From contig CP137325.1 in assembly GCA_033182465.1 (NCBI GenBank), positions 1,054,001 to 1,118,000 on the forward strand: 64,000 nt of DNA, in the 5' to 3' direction. The position numbers and the translations under genes are program-made. The DNA is from Sanghuangporus weigelae (taxonomy: Eukaryota; Basidiomycota; Agaricomycetes; Hymenochaetales; Hymenochaetaceae). The notes beneath the pieces were generated by a model. It had not been told where the DNA came from. It saw nothing but the letters and a program-made list of their open reading frames with translations, and made no database searches. This document shows, one piece after another, positions 29,800-42,669 of the stretch (positions are counted from its first letter, which is position 1; the number at the start of each line of letters is the position of its first letter).

Positions 29800-31522
29800 G
29801 TGTACTTCACCGTTACCAATGATGTGCCCGAGGTATTTGACTATACTAACCTCGAACTCACATTTCTGTGGCTTCAGGAAAAGTTTGTTCTGTCGGAGGA
29901 TCTCAAAGACTTGTCTAGTACGCTCGCGGTGTTCTTCCAACGTGTTTGAGAAGATGAGTATGTCGTCAAGGTAAATGATAACAACGCCTTCATGGATCAT
30001 TTCTCGAAAGATGTCGTTCATGAATCCTTGGAAAGTCGCGGGTGCATTACATAGTCCAAAGAACATTATCGTTGGTTCGAATAGTCCCAGGTTTGTTCTG
30101 AAAGCCGCTTTCCACTCATCGCTTCGTGGATCCGGATGTTGTAATATCCCCAGCGGACGTCGAGCTTGGTAATGTACTTAGCGTCCTTGACTTTATCGAT
30201 GAGCTCGTTGATCAAGGGCAAGGGGTACTTATTCTTGACTGTTCCTTCATTGAGCTTTCGATAGTCTTGGATTACTCATAAGCTCCCATCTTCCTTTTTG
30301 ATAAAGAAGAATGGCGACGCCATCGGAGATTTCGATTGTCTGATTCGTCCCGATGCAAGGTTTTCTTCAATGAATGTCTTCATCGCCTCTTGTTCCTTTA
30401 GCAACAATGGATATACCTTGCAATCGCTTGGCTTGAAATCCGGTTTCAGGTCTATAGTGTGGTCCCACATCCACTGAGCTGGTAACTGCTCGAACGATTC
30501 CTCGCTAAAGACATCCGCATACTCCTCTAAGTAAGGTGGCCACTTCGCCGCTTCTTCCATCCTCACATTCCTCACGTACCCGTCATCCACCTCTTCTTTT
30601 GATAACGAGGACTCACATTCGTCAGGGCAGCGAGTGAAGTTGATCTTGCCGATCTTCCAGTCAATCTCGGGATTATGTCTCTGTAACCAATCATGACCAA
30701 GGAAGATGTTGCTTGATGCTAGTGACGTCACAGCTAGATGAATCTCCTCTTCGTGCTTCCCAAAAATCATGCGTATGACCACATATTCCGTAATTAGTCC
30801 ACCTTCGTTGCTTTTACCGTCTGCATTGAAGACTGGTCTTGGGCGTATATACTTCTGAGTTGGGAAACCATACCGCTTGACGAACCCCTCGTCGATGCAG
30901 GAGCCTGTACACCCTGAGTCAATGAGGGCATGGGCATCGATGAGATTTTCTTCCTCTAAAAGAGGGTTTGAAATATCAACCTCATCGTCATTTGCTACCT
31001 TTGGGTGTACAATGCTAATGAAGGCATCGAGTTCCTTTCCACCACTTCGTCTGATGAACTGCCCTGAAGTCGCATCTTCTATACCCTCGCGCCATACCTC
31101 AGCCACGCGTCTGCCAATAACATCCCACACCACCTCAGTAATGTTCGCCTGGGCAACAACGTTCTCACGGTAAGGTTCTTCCGTCACAACCTCATTTTTT
31201 ATAGCGGTTTGAATCCGCTCATCCGCTCTTAACACGTTTGAGTCACCTCCTTGTGCACTCGTCTTTCTGATGAATAAGTCATTATAGACGTCGAAGTCAT
31301 CGTCGTCTTCTAACTCCTCTGGGTTTACGTCGGACAGGATCTTTCGAAGGTTAAAACCGCCTTGTATTCTTGCGTCTAGATAATGTACATCGGGGCGATT
31401 ATATTTTAGCGAACGCGACGAGAAGAGTCCTTTAGCCGTGTGACCAGTTGTTCCGACGTTTACGCCTGGTCGTCCTGAAAACCCTCACCATCGACCATCT
31501 CTTCCAGCTCAGCTGGTACTGT
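29800..31522 (-). pseudogene. pol remnant of gypsy element 2 (protease and partial RT)
   Basis: 30276-31235 is open and encodes an aspartic protease ([23 protein letters not shown]) and RT start ([17 protein letters not shown]), then hits TGA where the family normally has Arg (CGA to TGA, a C-to-T change). The next stretch continues ([34 protein letters not shown]) until a 1-nt deletion near 30115. The following part (29797-30066) again reads as RT with FGLCNAPATFQGFMND and an intact IIYLDDILIFS, and ends at the LTR. Confidence 0.85.
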
Positions 31523-32935
31523 TCACATGTCGACATTATTGAAGTCTGATTCCTTTGCATTGCCGAGTTCTTCGAGGAGTGCCAGTCTGTCTTCTGGTTC
31601 GAAGGCAGCAATGATGGACCTGATTGCCTCACGACCGCAGGGGCAATCTCTTATGAAGTGGCCAGTTTGGCCACACTTGTAGCATGCGCATCGAGCTCGC
31701 GCTTGGTTCATGGCAACATCCATTGGCTGACCCATTCCGCCGTACGTTACTCCTGTCGCATCTCGTCGATCTGCTTGATGGAAGGGTTGGGGATTTGGAA
31801 CGTAGGGTCTTGCGAACTGTTGTGGAATTGGACGTCGTGGTTGTGGTACGGGAGGTGCTTTCTGCATTGTCTGAATCAGATTCCGTCATCGTCGTTCAGC
31901 GAACAAGTCTCTAATCTGTTGTTCCGTTTGATCGACCTTGATCGCCCTTGCTCTCCAGTCTGCGTACTTTGTTGGTTCCGGTTCCGTTCGCATAACGCCT
32001 TCGACTACCCTTGGGTTCATGGCCTTCCTGAGACAACTGATTAACTAGCTATCATGGGCCTCTAGGGTCAGGCCTGCGTGTATCCGATAGATGTCGAACT
32101 CGTTGAAGAACTTGTCAGCGTCATCGTCACCTTGGTACAGCTCTTCGATCTTTTGGAAGGCTTTGTGATGACGGCTGGGGTCTGTGAATGACAGGTCAAG
32201 GTGTTTCAAGAAATCTACCCATGACTCCGTGATCTGTAGATTTCTGTCAACCTTGGGTGTTACCTTGAAGTAACTTTCCCTCCATGTCGCTGCCTTGCCA
32301 CCCTTTAGGTATGAGAGGGTGAAGATGATCCTGTTGCTGTCTGTTTTGAACTTCGATGGATACGACTGGATGTATAATTGGACTTCCGTTTTGAAGTCGG
32401 GATAGTCCTTTCCTCCGCTGTACTCTCGTGGCTTGGCTGTTCCGATCTTTTCTGACAGCTTCGACGTACTTCCGCTTCCTACTCCCTGCATTTGGAGTGT
32501 GAGGGCAATCGCGACACCTAAATCCTTCATCTGCTCTGGGCTTAACGACATCTCCTTCTTTTCTTCCTGTTCAGGTATTGTACTCCTGCTGATGATTGGT
32601 GGTTCCGGGTCTCTTAGTGTCATAAACGATGTTGACGGTTGGAGAGGGGGTGCTGGCGTAACAACTTCGGGTTTAGGAGCGATAGGTGGAGGTGCCCTTG
32701 ATGTCGACGCTTCTGTTGTTGAGCGTGCAGGTTGCGCAAATAACCCAGTGTTTGCTCCGGGGTTTGGTGACCAGGGAAACCAAACACCTTGTGAATCCTG
32801 TGACTTCCAAAACTTCCGTGCATCGTCCCACTCGAGGTTGTAGAGGGTGTTGTGTAGCTTTCCCTGGTAGCAGTGTCCTGTTGCGCTCCAATGGACTTGT
32901 GGGAGGGTGAGTCGTTGCTCGTCAGTTAGATCCAC
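31523..32935 (-). pseudogene. gag remnant of gypsy element 2
   Basis: 32045-32935 encodes an N-terminal polar region and capsid (KPREYSGGKDYPDFKTEVQL ... ESYFKVTP), then a TAG. The frame continues (LRKAMNPRVVEGVMRTE, DWRARAIKVDQTEQQIRDL), meets another stop near 31890, and ends with a CCHC knuckle CYKCGQTGHFIRDC (31523-31867). Confidence 0.85.
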
Positions 32936-33118
32936 CTTGATAGTGAGGGGGCGGGACGGGGATCGGTGTGTTCGAACGGGCCCGACCTTGGATGTTTGGC
33001 TTGTCTTGGAAGTTGATGACTAAACAACAAGCCTCTAGGTGAATGATGAAGGAGATATTTGTCGATGATTGAACTCTTCGTTTTACCCACGTGAACCTCA
33101 ACTGATTCCCCCACCAGA

Positions 33119-34631
33119 TGCTAATACGGTGAAGAGTAAGACTAAAGCATGGGAGCGTACGAAGTCGTTACGACCAGTTCCGCGGTGTTCCGACTGGTTT
33201 CGCCCGGTTCTGACTGGTTTCGCTGGAGCGAGTGGACTTAGCAAGAACGCCATAGTTCAAATGGCACGTGCACCGTTCCATGATCGGCCATCAGATCAGA
33301 CACGACGGAAGAATCACGCGACGATCCTACACGCGTCAATCACAAGTCTCCGGATCCCGGATCCGTACTCCTGACAAAGAGATTTGACCCTGCAGCGTCG
33401 TCCACAGTCTCTCTCCCATTCAAAACGTTGCAGATTTGCCCTGTAAGGCTAGCCGAAGTCTTTCCAAGTCTTTTCCCCTAGTTCCGACTCGTTCCGCTCA
33501 AAGACACCCGGTTCCGAAAGCTTTGCTTATGATCTCACTTTCTATATGCGTCCCTTTTATTTCTTTATGCTCTCGTTCCGACCATGCTTGGTATTGTTTC
33601 TTTCTGTTTTATGTGTCCCTTAACCATTCATATGCGCCCCATTCCTTTGTAGATAAGTGATATGCGTTCCCCTTTTTCTTATGACTTATGTTTTCTGACC
33701 GATGGGAGGCTCAGTTTGGACGTTTAGTATAAATTTAGCACGACTCTCGTAGTGGGAGGGGGAGCTTAGTGGGAGCTAAGGAGCTCTTAGATCGTCTCAA
33801 GTCCCCCAGCCTCGAGTTCTTCTTGTTCGTAGAAAACTCTCTCGTCTCTAAAGCCTAATATACGATATTTCGTGTTCTGTACAGTCGATCGGTGACATCT
33901 CTTCGCAGCAGAGCCGTTCGTACGTTCGTATAGTTCGCCTGGTTCGTATAAAGGACTCCTCCTGTCTCTGTCACCCGGATCGAAACCGCATTGCGTGTTC
34001 CGATTGGTTTCGCTGGTTTCGCTCGTAACCCAGTTACTTAGCGTGCCGCGTGCTTTCGGTCTCGTAACACCTTCCCCTCTCCACTGTCGTCGGAAAAGGG
34101 CACCATATTACCCCTTTCCATCGCCGTAAAGTCCCTCCGTCTCTTGTATCACATTTGGGTCACCCAGTTACCGTCCCCGTCCATCGTACCGCGTTCGAAT
34201 CATTACGCCGCGTTCCGACACTTTAGACTCCGAGTGAGATCGGCTGCCGTCGCTTCCCAGTGAGTTAGCACGGCCGATTAGTCACGTTCGAGTTGGTGGT
34301 TCGACTAGCGTAGCCTTAGTTAGATTAGTTCTCGTGCCTTGTGAAAGTCGGCTTTAGTCCAGAGCTCGCAGTTGAGCCGGAGAGTCGATTTAGCCTTTGC
34401 ACCGCCACCATCAATCTCGGGAGAAGCCCATCCTCGGGATCCATTCCTCGAGCGCTTCCCACGCGTTCCTCAGCCCTCATACTACCCTTCTCTCGTATAT
34501 TCCAGTATCCCTTCGTGTCCACTTGCCTTTGGTCTAGGTGTATCTCTCTGCTGACTATTCAAAGGTATTCTAGGGCAGCCCCTCGAACTTTATATTCCCT
34601 GTCCAGTTTCAGAACACCCACAGGAGTTTCA
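33119..34631 (-). repeat. 5' LTR of gypsy element 2
   Basis: About 1513 bp; ends CA at 34631. The left boundary (TGCTAATACGG) is inferred from the PBS-like TGGTGGGGGAATCAG that follows it on the minus strand. Contains short repeats of TGGTTTCGC. Confidence 0.6.
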
Positions 34632-35048
34632 ACGGAGCGCCACCGTGACTAGTCTTCTTCGATCTTAACCTCAGCCTCTTCAACCTTGAGTTCTGGTTGG
34701 ATGGGAGGTAGGTAGTGAGAGATAGCAATGGGGATACCAGCTGCGCAGATGATGTCGTTAGGATCGACTCATTCTAAGACTTCATCCCAGAGGATGATGT
34801 AACGAATGGGTTTCTGATAGGGTTGTCGACGAGGTTGGCGTTGGTAACGAGTCTGATAATGAGTGGGTGCCAGGGTGATTACTGGTTATTGGAATATCAA
34901 AACACGTTGGCGTTAAACACCAACAGGCTAGATAGGGGTTGCTCGGATGAATCTGAGATGGGCGTGATACGATGATCGTCGATATAACTCCTTGCGTGGA
35001 GTAGCAATAGCGAGTGTTTCCACAGGCTAGAGGGTAGGTCTTTCTATT
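34632..35048 (-). pseudogene. Retroelement coding remnant
   Basis: Minus-strand translation of 34640-34870 reads RQPYQKPIRYIILWDEVLE, stop, VDPNDIICAAGIPIAISHYL and an acidic tail, clearly once coding but with a stop. No family assigned. 34850-35115 recurs inverted at 43400-43660. Confidence 0.45.
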
Positions 35049-35300
35049 ATGTTAGGCGGCGAGACTAACAGACATCGATCTCGAGGCGGCCTACACAACA
35101 ACAAACAACAGGCTAAACGCGAGTTGCTGAGCTAGACGCAAGCTATGTTGAAGTGAAGGTAAGTAGAATTCAGCAAACTAGTAGTACAAGAGTAGGTACC
35201 TATGTCGAAGTGAAGGTAAGTAGAATAGAAAGACAAGGAGACAAAGGAGTCAATCTAGCTACTTATATACACTTTAAACGTATGAAAGGTCTACTCTAAT
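35049..35300. repeat. LTR-like segment starting TGTTAGGCGG
   Basis: Starts TGTTAGG like the other LTRs here; tandem AAGTGAAGGTAAGTAGAA motif (x2, near 35155 and 35210) and TATA-like CTTATATACAC at 35260. No other copy of the right part was seen. Confidence 0.4.
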
Positions 35301-35502
35301 AAGGAATCACATGATGAAGGAGTGGAGTGATTAGTGAGCGTCTTAGTTGGAAGGAACAGATTTAGTCATGGTGCATGAGTAAAGATGAATAAGCCATGAT
35401 GGAGCGAACGGGATTAGTAAAAACAGATGAGTAATGTAAAAAGAAGAATACTAAAATGAGTGATGATGTAATAAAAGAAAAGGAAAATGTTCAAGTCCTA
35501 AC
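35301..35502. other. A-rich spacer
   Basis: Nothing recognisable; A/G-rich on the plus strand. Confidence 0.4.
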
Positions 35503-35830
35503 AAAAACTCATCATTTCCCCGTAGCCTCCCAGGCTCCAGGAAAAATTCTTACAGGCCAGATTCATGCATGTAAATTCATTTTGGATATAATAGACTAGG
35601 TTTGTGTACTAGCTAAGGCCTCAGCATCCACTGGTGAGCTGGGCTGAACAAGTGATTCTGGTTGTATGCATCATTTTAGACAGCATCTTCCCAGCTCACC
35701 AGTGGATGCTGAGGCCTTAGCTAGTACACAAACCTAGTCTATTATATCCAAAATGAATTTACATGCATGAATCTGGCCTGTAAGAATTTTTCCTGGAGCC
35801 TGGGAGGCTAGGGGGAAATGATGAGTTTTG
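35503..35830. mobile_element. Foldback element with near-perfect 141-bp arms
   Basis: 35503-35643 and 35690-35830 are reverse complements with only one or two differences, around a ~46-bp loop. It encodes nothing. Such an intact hairpin implies a recent origin or gene conversion between arms. The sequence to its right (35831-36000) resembles the middle of the 760-bp MITEs at 51141 and 59863. Confidence 0.9.
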
Positions 35831-36395
35831 AGTGATTCAGGCATGCCTCAAAGCAGCACATTCTGGTACACAATTCAACTCAAACTCAGTCTGTAAATTC
35901 ATTTTATAATCATATTATCATTCTGGATAGCTTTGGGGAGGTTCTGGACCAGCAGGGATCACAGAAAAAATTGCACATGCAAGGAAGAGGCAAAAACCGA
36001 TATTTTCGCCATTTTAGGGTCATTTTTCGCTCTATTTTCTCTATAGTTTTTTTAAGCGAAAGCCCTTTCGAAAAGATGAATTTAGCAACTTAGATGATGT
36101 GAAACCATTGAGATTTGGGTGAGATATGATTTTATCTGTGTTTTGAGGCTCTCATGGCGAGAAAAGTGGTGAAATCACATGATTCTCAACAATTTTGCAA
36201 CTAGCTGTAATTTTGGTCAAAAAAGTTTTGATTTTCATCAAAAATTGGTCGAGCCGAGCAGGAGGTGAATTACTCGAGAATTTTAAAATATCTTAGGTTA
36301 TATGCAATCTCAAGTCAAATTTTTGACTTTTCTGAAGATTATTATATTATATGTCACTTGGAAACATAACATTATGAGTTGTGTAAAAAATAATT
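35831..36395. other. AT-rich MITE-like sequence
   Basis: Shares CTCAAACTCAGTCTGTAAAT and AAATTGCACATGCAA-type motifs with the core of the 760-bp MITEs. Probably a decayed relative. No coding sequence. Confidence 0.45.
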
Positions 36396-36720
36396 TTGCA
36401 TTACAGCATGTTCAGAAAACCTAGGGTGCAAAATCTTTGCTCTTGTCACCCTCAGAGCCTTTGTCCATTGACAATGATCACACCTACATATGTAGTTTCA
36501 AACATCAATGTATATATTAGGCCACCAGAAAATTCAGCTTACTATTGCCACTGTCTTGTTTGCTCCCAGATGTCCAGCCAATGTTGAGTCATGACATTCC
36601 CTCATCACTGCTTCTCTCATACTTGTTAGTATGAAAATGTTCCAAAGCTTCTTCGTGTTCATCCCTGACAGCTTGACTATCACCTCTTTCCTCCACAGAC
36701 CATCCTTGAACTCTAAGTGT
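36396..36720 (-). pseudogene. Gypsy integrase zinc-finger remnant
   Basis: Minus-strand translation shows the H-H-C-C module of gypsy integrase: RECHDSTLAGHLGANKTVAI, then FWWPN, then RCDHCQWTKA, with two stops between. It ends where the LTR-like copy at 36718 begins. Confidence 0.8.
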
Positions 36721-37500
36721 TAGGACCAGTATTTTCAGACGAGGTGGTCAGCCTGAGTGTACCGGAACAAGTCCCTGCTTCCTCCTTCTGACAGCAATGT
36801 ATTAGAGATAGAGTAAAGGCTAGAGATGTACTACTTTGGAAGTGAGCTATTGGCTCAAGCAGTAGTGCAGAGTTTCAATCAAAGGGGTACAGTTTTGATT
36901 GAGAGTACAAAATAATTTTGCTGAGGGACAATGCCCCACTCAGCTGGTGCTTAAATATCCTATCTACTGAATACTACCGACTACTAATAACTACTGACTA
37001 CAGCCTTGCTATTAGGCTAGACAATATGTTTCCTCTGACACCAACACTCTACTCTGGTGCTAACACCAATACTTTCCTCTGATGTTGAATTACAATATTT
37101 CTGCCATATTAGGAAGGTTTGTTTGAGCTTTACTACCCTGATGCTTCAAGAGGTTTCTTCGTGCTTTCTCCGATCAGCAATCGTTATCGCATGTTAATCT
37201 CTCTTTATCTTTACCTCGCAATCCTTCTCCGTTATCTAGGTCGGGTCCACCTGATAGTTGCCAAGTCATCGCTTCTCTGGCGCTCCATTCCTGGGCCGAG
37301 CTTCTGCTGCTTAATCCTCAATCATGGGGGAGATAGTGATATCTAGGTTTGGGATCGGCAGTGCCTGCCGATCCTCTCCTGGTAGATGGGTGTATTCTGC
37401 TACACTCCTTCTGTGCCTCGCTGTGACTTCAATGTTTGATAGTTGTAGTCCTGTGCCCATCATTAGCTGTAGCCTCTGTCCGAGATGCTCGCTGTATGAT
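36718..37500 (-). repeat. LTR-like repeat, copy 2
   Basis: Diverged copy of 12139-12926, same orientation. It retains the start TGTTAGGACC and GTACCGGAACAAGTCCCTGC. Confidence 0.75.
37311..37500 (-). pseudogene. C-terminal fragment of the repeat-borne ORF
   Basis: About 60 codons matching the end of the 12742-13722 ORF (LQLSNIEVTARHRRSVAEYT ... DITISPMIED-stop), open here but with no upstream part. Confidence 0.7.
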
Positions 37501-37680
37501 CAATAAGGTGGGTGGTTAATTGGATTAGGTCTGTAGGTGTGATCCTAGCAGGCTAGGGCGTTCGATCCTATAGGGAGCAAGCGAGAACAAATTGGGGTAA
37601 CCAAACAAAGAAGGGTGATCCGGAGGACTTCCCTGAGATAGACTGAGCTTCTGGCCTACTCTACAGTGTAGTGGGTGGTG
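37501..37680. repeat. Repeat module, inverted relative to two other copies
   Basis: Contains CCTAGCAGGCTAGGG. Inverted copies at about 42500-42680 and 45551-45776. Confidence 0.6.
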
Positions 37681-38760
37681 TGTGTCTCTGAAGGTGCTAC
37701 CAATGTCTGTCCTACTATAAGTGCTGAATGTATGAAGAAACCTCCAAAAATGAGATGCTGACGCTATCAGACTCTAAATCCCCACTACCCAGCAGATGCC
37801 AGGAACCATCGGAGACATGATGTACAGGTGTAGGGATGCCAAAGTATGAAAGGAATAGGCTAATAGGGCTGCCGCTTGAAAGGGGAGATCACAGGAGGCT
37901 GCCAACGTGGTGGAAACTTGGACACAGGGTCGGCAGGAGCATATGAGATGAATATAAGGGCTGAAATGGAGCAAGTGGGTGGAGAAGGCGCTGCTGGGTC
38001 ATCTGGTATGATGACTGTGTCGCTGGATAGCCGCCAACGTCAAATAGAGGGGTACAGGAAGGAGGGGGAGGCCACATGAGTCCGTCGAAGTAGCATAAAC
38101 ACAATAGGTGAAAGAAAAGGACTGTATAGGATAAGTATATGGACTAGGCTAGAGTGAAAGGCTGGAAAGGGTGCCGCAGAGGAGTCTGATAGGATGCCTG
38201 TATTGCTAAAGGGTCGCCGACATCAGATAGAGGGGCACCGACAAGGTACAAAGTGTGGGGAGGAGGCTCAGGGTTAAATCCTGAGCTTCTACACACTTGC
38301 TGAATGTCAGAGCGGCCAAGGCGTATCAGAGGTGGCGAAGGTAAGTAGAATGATGAGTCAAGCAAGAGGAGATGTCAAAGATAGTATATAGTCAAGGGGG
38401 GAGCTCAGTACAAGAGGGGAGACTCAGAGTGAGGGATATCTCAAACTCCGGCACTTGGTCTGATACATGCTCTCTTCCTCTAAGATGATCTCTTGTCTAC
38501 CAACCTAATATAAGCTCTATATATATTCTGCTGCTGTCACCAACATGTCCTACTGTCTGACAGCATCTCCTGAGTCATCTGGGTTGCCAAGGGCCACTGC
38601 CGGAGCGCCCAGATGAAATCTGCAAGCGGCAACGTGAGGGAGGCATCCAATGGCATAGAATATTGAGTATCTGCAATAATACAGGCGCCAGCAGAGTTGG
38701 GCTTGGCGGCGTGATGTAGCGCACATAGGTGCTTCTGTAGCATCAGCGGACTATCCCTCA
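37681..38760. repeat. 1-kb module, direct copy 1
   Basis: Direct repeat of 40137-41175 and inverted relative to 28130-29090. Shared landmarks include GTGTGTCTCTGAAGGTGCTA and a CTATATATATTC box near 38517. Confidence 0.7.
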
Positions 38761-40136
38761 GGTCACCCGAACGAGCCAGTATGCCCACAGCCCCCATCCG
38801 ACGACTAGATCACATTACTAGACTCCCAATGTCACAGGGTGACCATTGTACACTGCCCTTCCATGTGTTTCAGACTATTCAGCGCATTGTGACCTTTCTG
38901 ATGTATCACACCCCACAGGACCTTCCGAGCTGAGCACAGGACTGTCACCCGAAGCAGATATGACTCACCCGATGCCCTGACCATATGGCATACCCTAGGG
39001 TCGCATACCTGTCTTACATGGTGTCCCAGACAGAGAAACGTACTTTGATTCGTCCGGACTCTTGACCCTTTCATTCCTTGCAATATTCTGATGGCCGACA
39101 GACAGACCCTGAACACCCGATGCATCATCCGAGGTGGCTGTGCAGGTCCGGACTAGTTGGATGAAGGTCCGGGCTACACAGCCACTCCATCCAGGCATCC
39201 TGAAGCTTCAGATGTTTTATATTTTGACCTGTTTTACCTTCCGTTACACGTTTCACACCTTCGGACTCACCTCTTTGACTCGTCTGGTAGATTAGACCCC
39301 TCATTGAGTACCCTGACAGCCTCGGGCTCGAGTCTGAGACCATTGTGGCCCATTCCGACCCATTTCCGTTGACCCTTTCGTCCTATATGCTTGTTTTGTC
39401 GCATACATGACTTGGCTTGGTAGTACAGTATAAAAGGATGCATGTACTAGCTAGACCGACAGTAGTGGGTGGTAGACGACCACTGTAGACTCCCAGTATA
39501 CCTCAATGGAGTAGAGTTCACCCTCATTTACTCTCTTGCTTCGCCTCTCTCCATCTTTGCTCTTAGTTCTTGATTCCGACCACAGCCCGGCGCTGTATGC
39601 CCATTTTATGGCCCTTCCACTCGTTCCTCGACTTCCCCCTGCCTGGCCGAGCATCTGATGACGTCTCCGGACCCTTGTTAGTGTTCTGAACATCCACCCG
39701 AGTCCAGTCCGGACCTCCCGACGTTTCTACAACATCAGCTCTGGCACACATTTCTGACACTCCAGACCATCGATACACATTTCCTCCATCCTCCATGCAC
39801 TTCCCCCAGCTCGTTCAGGTTCGGACCTTTGTTTCCTGGTTCGGACTACTCCCCATTTGGTCCCCTCCATCATACGGTCATCCGGTTGAGCTTTGCAAGG
39901 CCTATTCAGCCTTTTGGATGATCCTGGGCATGCTCCTGTGTCATCTTCGCGACTTCCCTGTCATCTGTGATGCTCCCTCTCATCACTGAGACCTGATTGG
40001 CTCTCTTTGGGGTCGAACAGCCTACCAGCCATTGCCCTTCAGAATCCTGATCAGCCACACAGCGAGTCGGCAGCTTGGCATGCTGATGTACCACATGCCT
40101 ACCTTCCATACATGGTCTAATGGGGGCTGCCGCTGT
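38761..40136. repeat. LTR-like spacer between the direct modules
   Basis: No gene. TATAAAAGG at 39429 in a context like an LTR promoter. Short similarities to 41500-42200, but no full second copy recognised. Confidence 0.4.
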
Positions 40137-41175
40137 AGTGGGTGGTGTGTGTCTCTGAAGGTGCTACCAATGTCCGTCCTACTAAGGGTGCTGAATGTAT
40201 GAAGAAACCTCCGAAAATAAGATGCCGACACTATCAGACTCTAAATCCCCACTACCTGGCAGGTGCCAGGAACCGTCGGAGATGTAATGGATGGGCATAG
40301 GGATGCCGCAGTATGAAAGGAATGAGCTAATAGGGCCACCGCTCGAAAGGGGGGATCACAGGAGACTGCCGATGTGGTATAAACTTGGTCACAGGAAGAT
40401 ATGGATTGTATAAGACAAATATAAAGGATAAAATGGAGCAAGTAGGTGAAGAAGGCGCCGCTGGGTCGTCTGGTATGATGCCTGTGTCACTGGATAGCCG
40501 CCGACATCAAATAGAGGGCTGCAGGAATGAGGGGGAGGCCACATGAGTCTGCCAAAGTAGCGTAAATGCGATAGATGAAAGGGAAGGACTGTATAAGATG
40601 AGTATATAGACTAAGCTGGGGTGAAAGGCTGGAAAGGGTGCCGCAGAGGAGTCTGATAGGAGGCCTGTGTCACTGAAGGGCCGCCAACATCAGATAGAGG
40701 GGCGCCGACGAGATACAAGAGAGGTGGAGGAAGCTCAGGGTTAAATCTCAAGCTTCTACACACTTGCTGAATGTCAGAGTGGCCGAGGCGTATCAAAGGC
40801 GGCAAAGGCAAGTAGAATAATGAATCAAGCAAGAGGAGATGTCAAGGATGGTATATAGTCAAGGGGGAGGCTCAGTACAAGAGGGGAGACTCAGAGTGAG
40901 GGATATCTCGAACTCCGGCGCTTGGTCTGGTACATGCTCTCTCCGATGATTGTCTCTTTAAGATGAACTAAGCTCTATATATACTCTACTGCTGTTGCCA
41001 ACACGTCCTACTGTCTGACAACATCTCCTGAGTCATCTGGGTTGCCAAGGGCTGCTGCCGGAGTGCCCAGGTGAAATCTGAGAGCAGCAATGTGAGGGGG
41101 GCATCCAATAGCATAAAATATTGAGTATCTGCAATATTACAGGTGCCAGTGGAGTTGGGCTCGGCGGCACAAGTC
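40137..41175. repeat. 1-kb module, direct copy 2
   Basis: Direct repeat of 37672-38760; inverted relative to 28130-29090. Confidence 0.7.
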
Positions 41176-41236
41176 AGGGGCTTGGCACGCCAATGTACCA
41201 CATGCCTACCTTCTATACATGGTCTAATGGAGGCCG

Positions 41237-41512
41237 CTGCTGTAGCGCACACCGCTATTCTGGGTGTCAGCGGTCGAGTATTGTACATACTCACCAGTGT
41301 CCAACACACTGGTGTATCAGCTGCCCGAGTGACTCCAACAGTCACAAAGGGTGTATACGTCTCGATTCGATCCTTCCGAGTGCTCCGCCATACCTTAGGA
41401 CACACCTGAGACTTCGTACATATCTTGGCTCACCCCATTTCACCTTCCTTTGCACATATGTCACATTCCGAGACCCCGAAGACCCGCTAATACTGCGTGA
41501 TAGGCACCACAC
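41237..41512. repeat. Short module, direct copy of 43770-44040
   Basis: Shared runs such as GTCCAACACACTGGTGTATC and ACTTCGTACATATCTTGGCT. Copy 43770-44040 ends exactly where the solo LTR begins. Confidence 0.75.
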
Positions 41513-42669
41513 CATATTTCATTGCCTATACTTTGTCACACTACCACTTGCCGACCTCCGCCTCAGTCACCCGAGCGGATATCGGCACTCCGAAGCCTGG
41601 GCCCAGACTCCTGAAGGGACCCTAGGCCTTTTCATCAGCGTTTCACACTGCCAGGGACTGTTCCGACCTGTTTCGAGGTACCCAACAGTCACATACCTTC
41701 ATCCTAGATGTTCCACAAGGTGCGCTCCGTTGTTCGGACTTTGCCGAAGTGGCCTCCAAGGTTTGAACTTCTGATCGGAATTCACCGATTGGTACATCCG
41801 TTTGATCACTCCATCCGGTTTGTTCACCGACTTGGGTGCGCAGTTTGGAGGACCCTTCCTGGACAGTTTTCATGTTGTTTCACAGTTCCTTGCAGTCTGT
41901 CTGACCCTTATTGTGTCAGTTTCACACTCCTTGCTATGATTTCATCCTGTTTCACAGTTTCCTGTAGTCCACTAGACTTCTGTCTCATCGGTTTCACACT
42001 CCTTGTTGTGGTTTTATTACGTTTCACCTCACATCTTGTCACGATCCTACCCAAGTCCCAGATCAGTTGTTTTGTACTTGTTTTGGACCCCCATAGTCTA
42101 TAAAACCCATCCAGATGTTGTAGTTTTCAGATAGCAAATACCAGAGATCTGTTCAGCGCACGCATCTTCTGTTCCGAAGCCTCTCAGACCGTCCCGACCA
42201 ACTCTGTCATTCATAGAAAGCCGTAGTACCCACCTTGGGTGTCTCGTCTTCCTTGTCTAGACTAGTCCAGATGTCCTGGGAGTGACTCGGATACACTCAG
42301 CTTGTCTTCTTTCTCCGTCGACTCATCTCCGAGGTGATCAAGTTGCCAAAGTATTCACTCAGTTCACCGCAGCACATCTGGATTGGTCTCCCTAGATGAC
42401 CATTGAGTATCACATCTCGCCTATGTGTATTTGCTCCCCCCTTTTTCTGCCCTTTAGATAGTTCACACCGACCATTCCGGCCGGAGGTATTCCGACTATC
42501 CACGGTTCCCACAGAGTAGGCCAGAGTCTCGGTCTATCTCAGGGGAGTCTTCCGGATCACCCTTCTTTGTTTGGTTTCCCTGATTCATTCTCGCTCACTC
42601 CCTATAGGATCGAACACCCTAGCCTGCTAGGATCGCACCTACAGACCTAGTCCGATCGTCCACCCACCC
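41513..42669. repeat. LTR-like segment with TATA box
   Basis: Pyrimidine-rich with tandem TTTCACACTCCTTG motifs (41920-42010), TATAAAA at 42099 and, from ~42459, a module shared with 45551-45776. No gene. Confidence 0.5.

Larger units (their letters stand above)
29160..34631 (-). mobile_element. Gypsy element 2, internally deleted and inactive
   Basis: Minus-oriented. From right to left: full LTR, gag remnant, protease, start of RT, then direct junction to the truncated left LTR. RNase H, integrase and the rest of pol are absent. The coding parts carry at least two stop codons and one frameshift. Confidence 0.85.

Noticed and set aside
32433-32843. Plus-strand frame opposite gag of element 2
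   Set aside because: Antisense shadow of the gag remnant.
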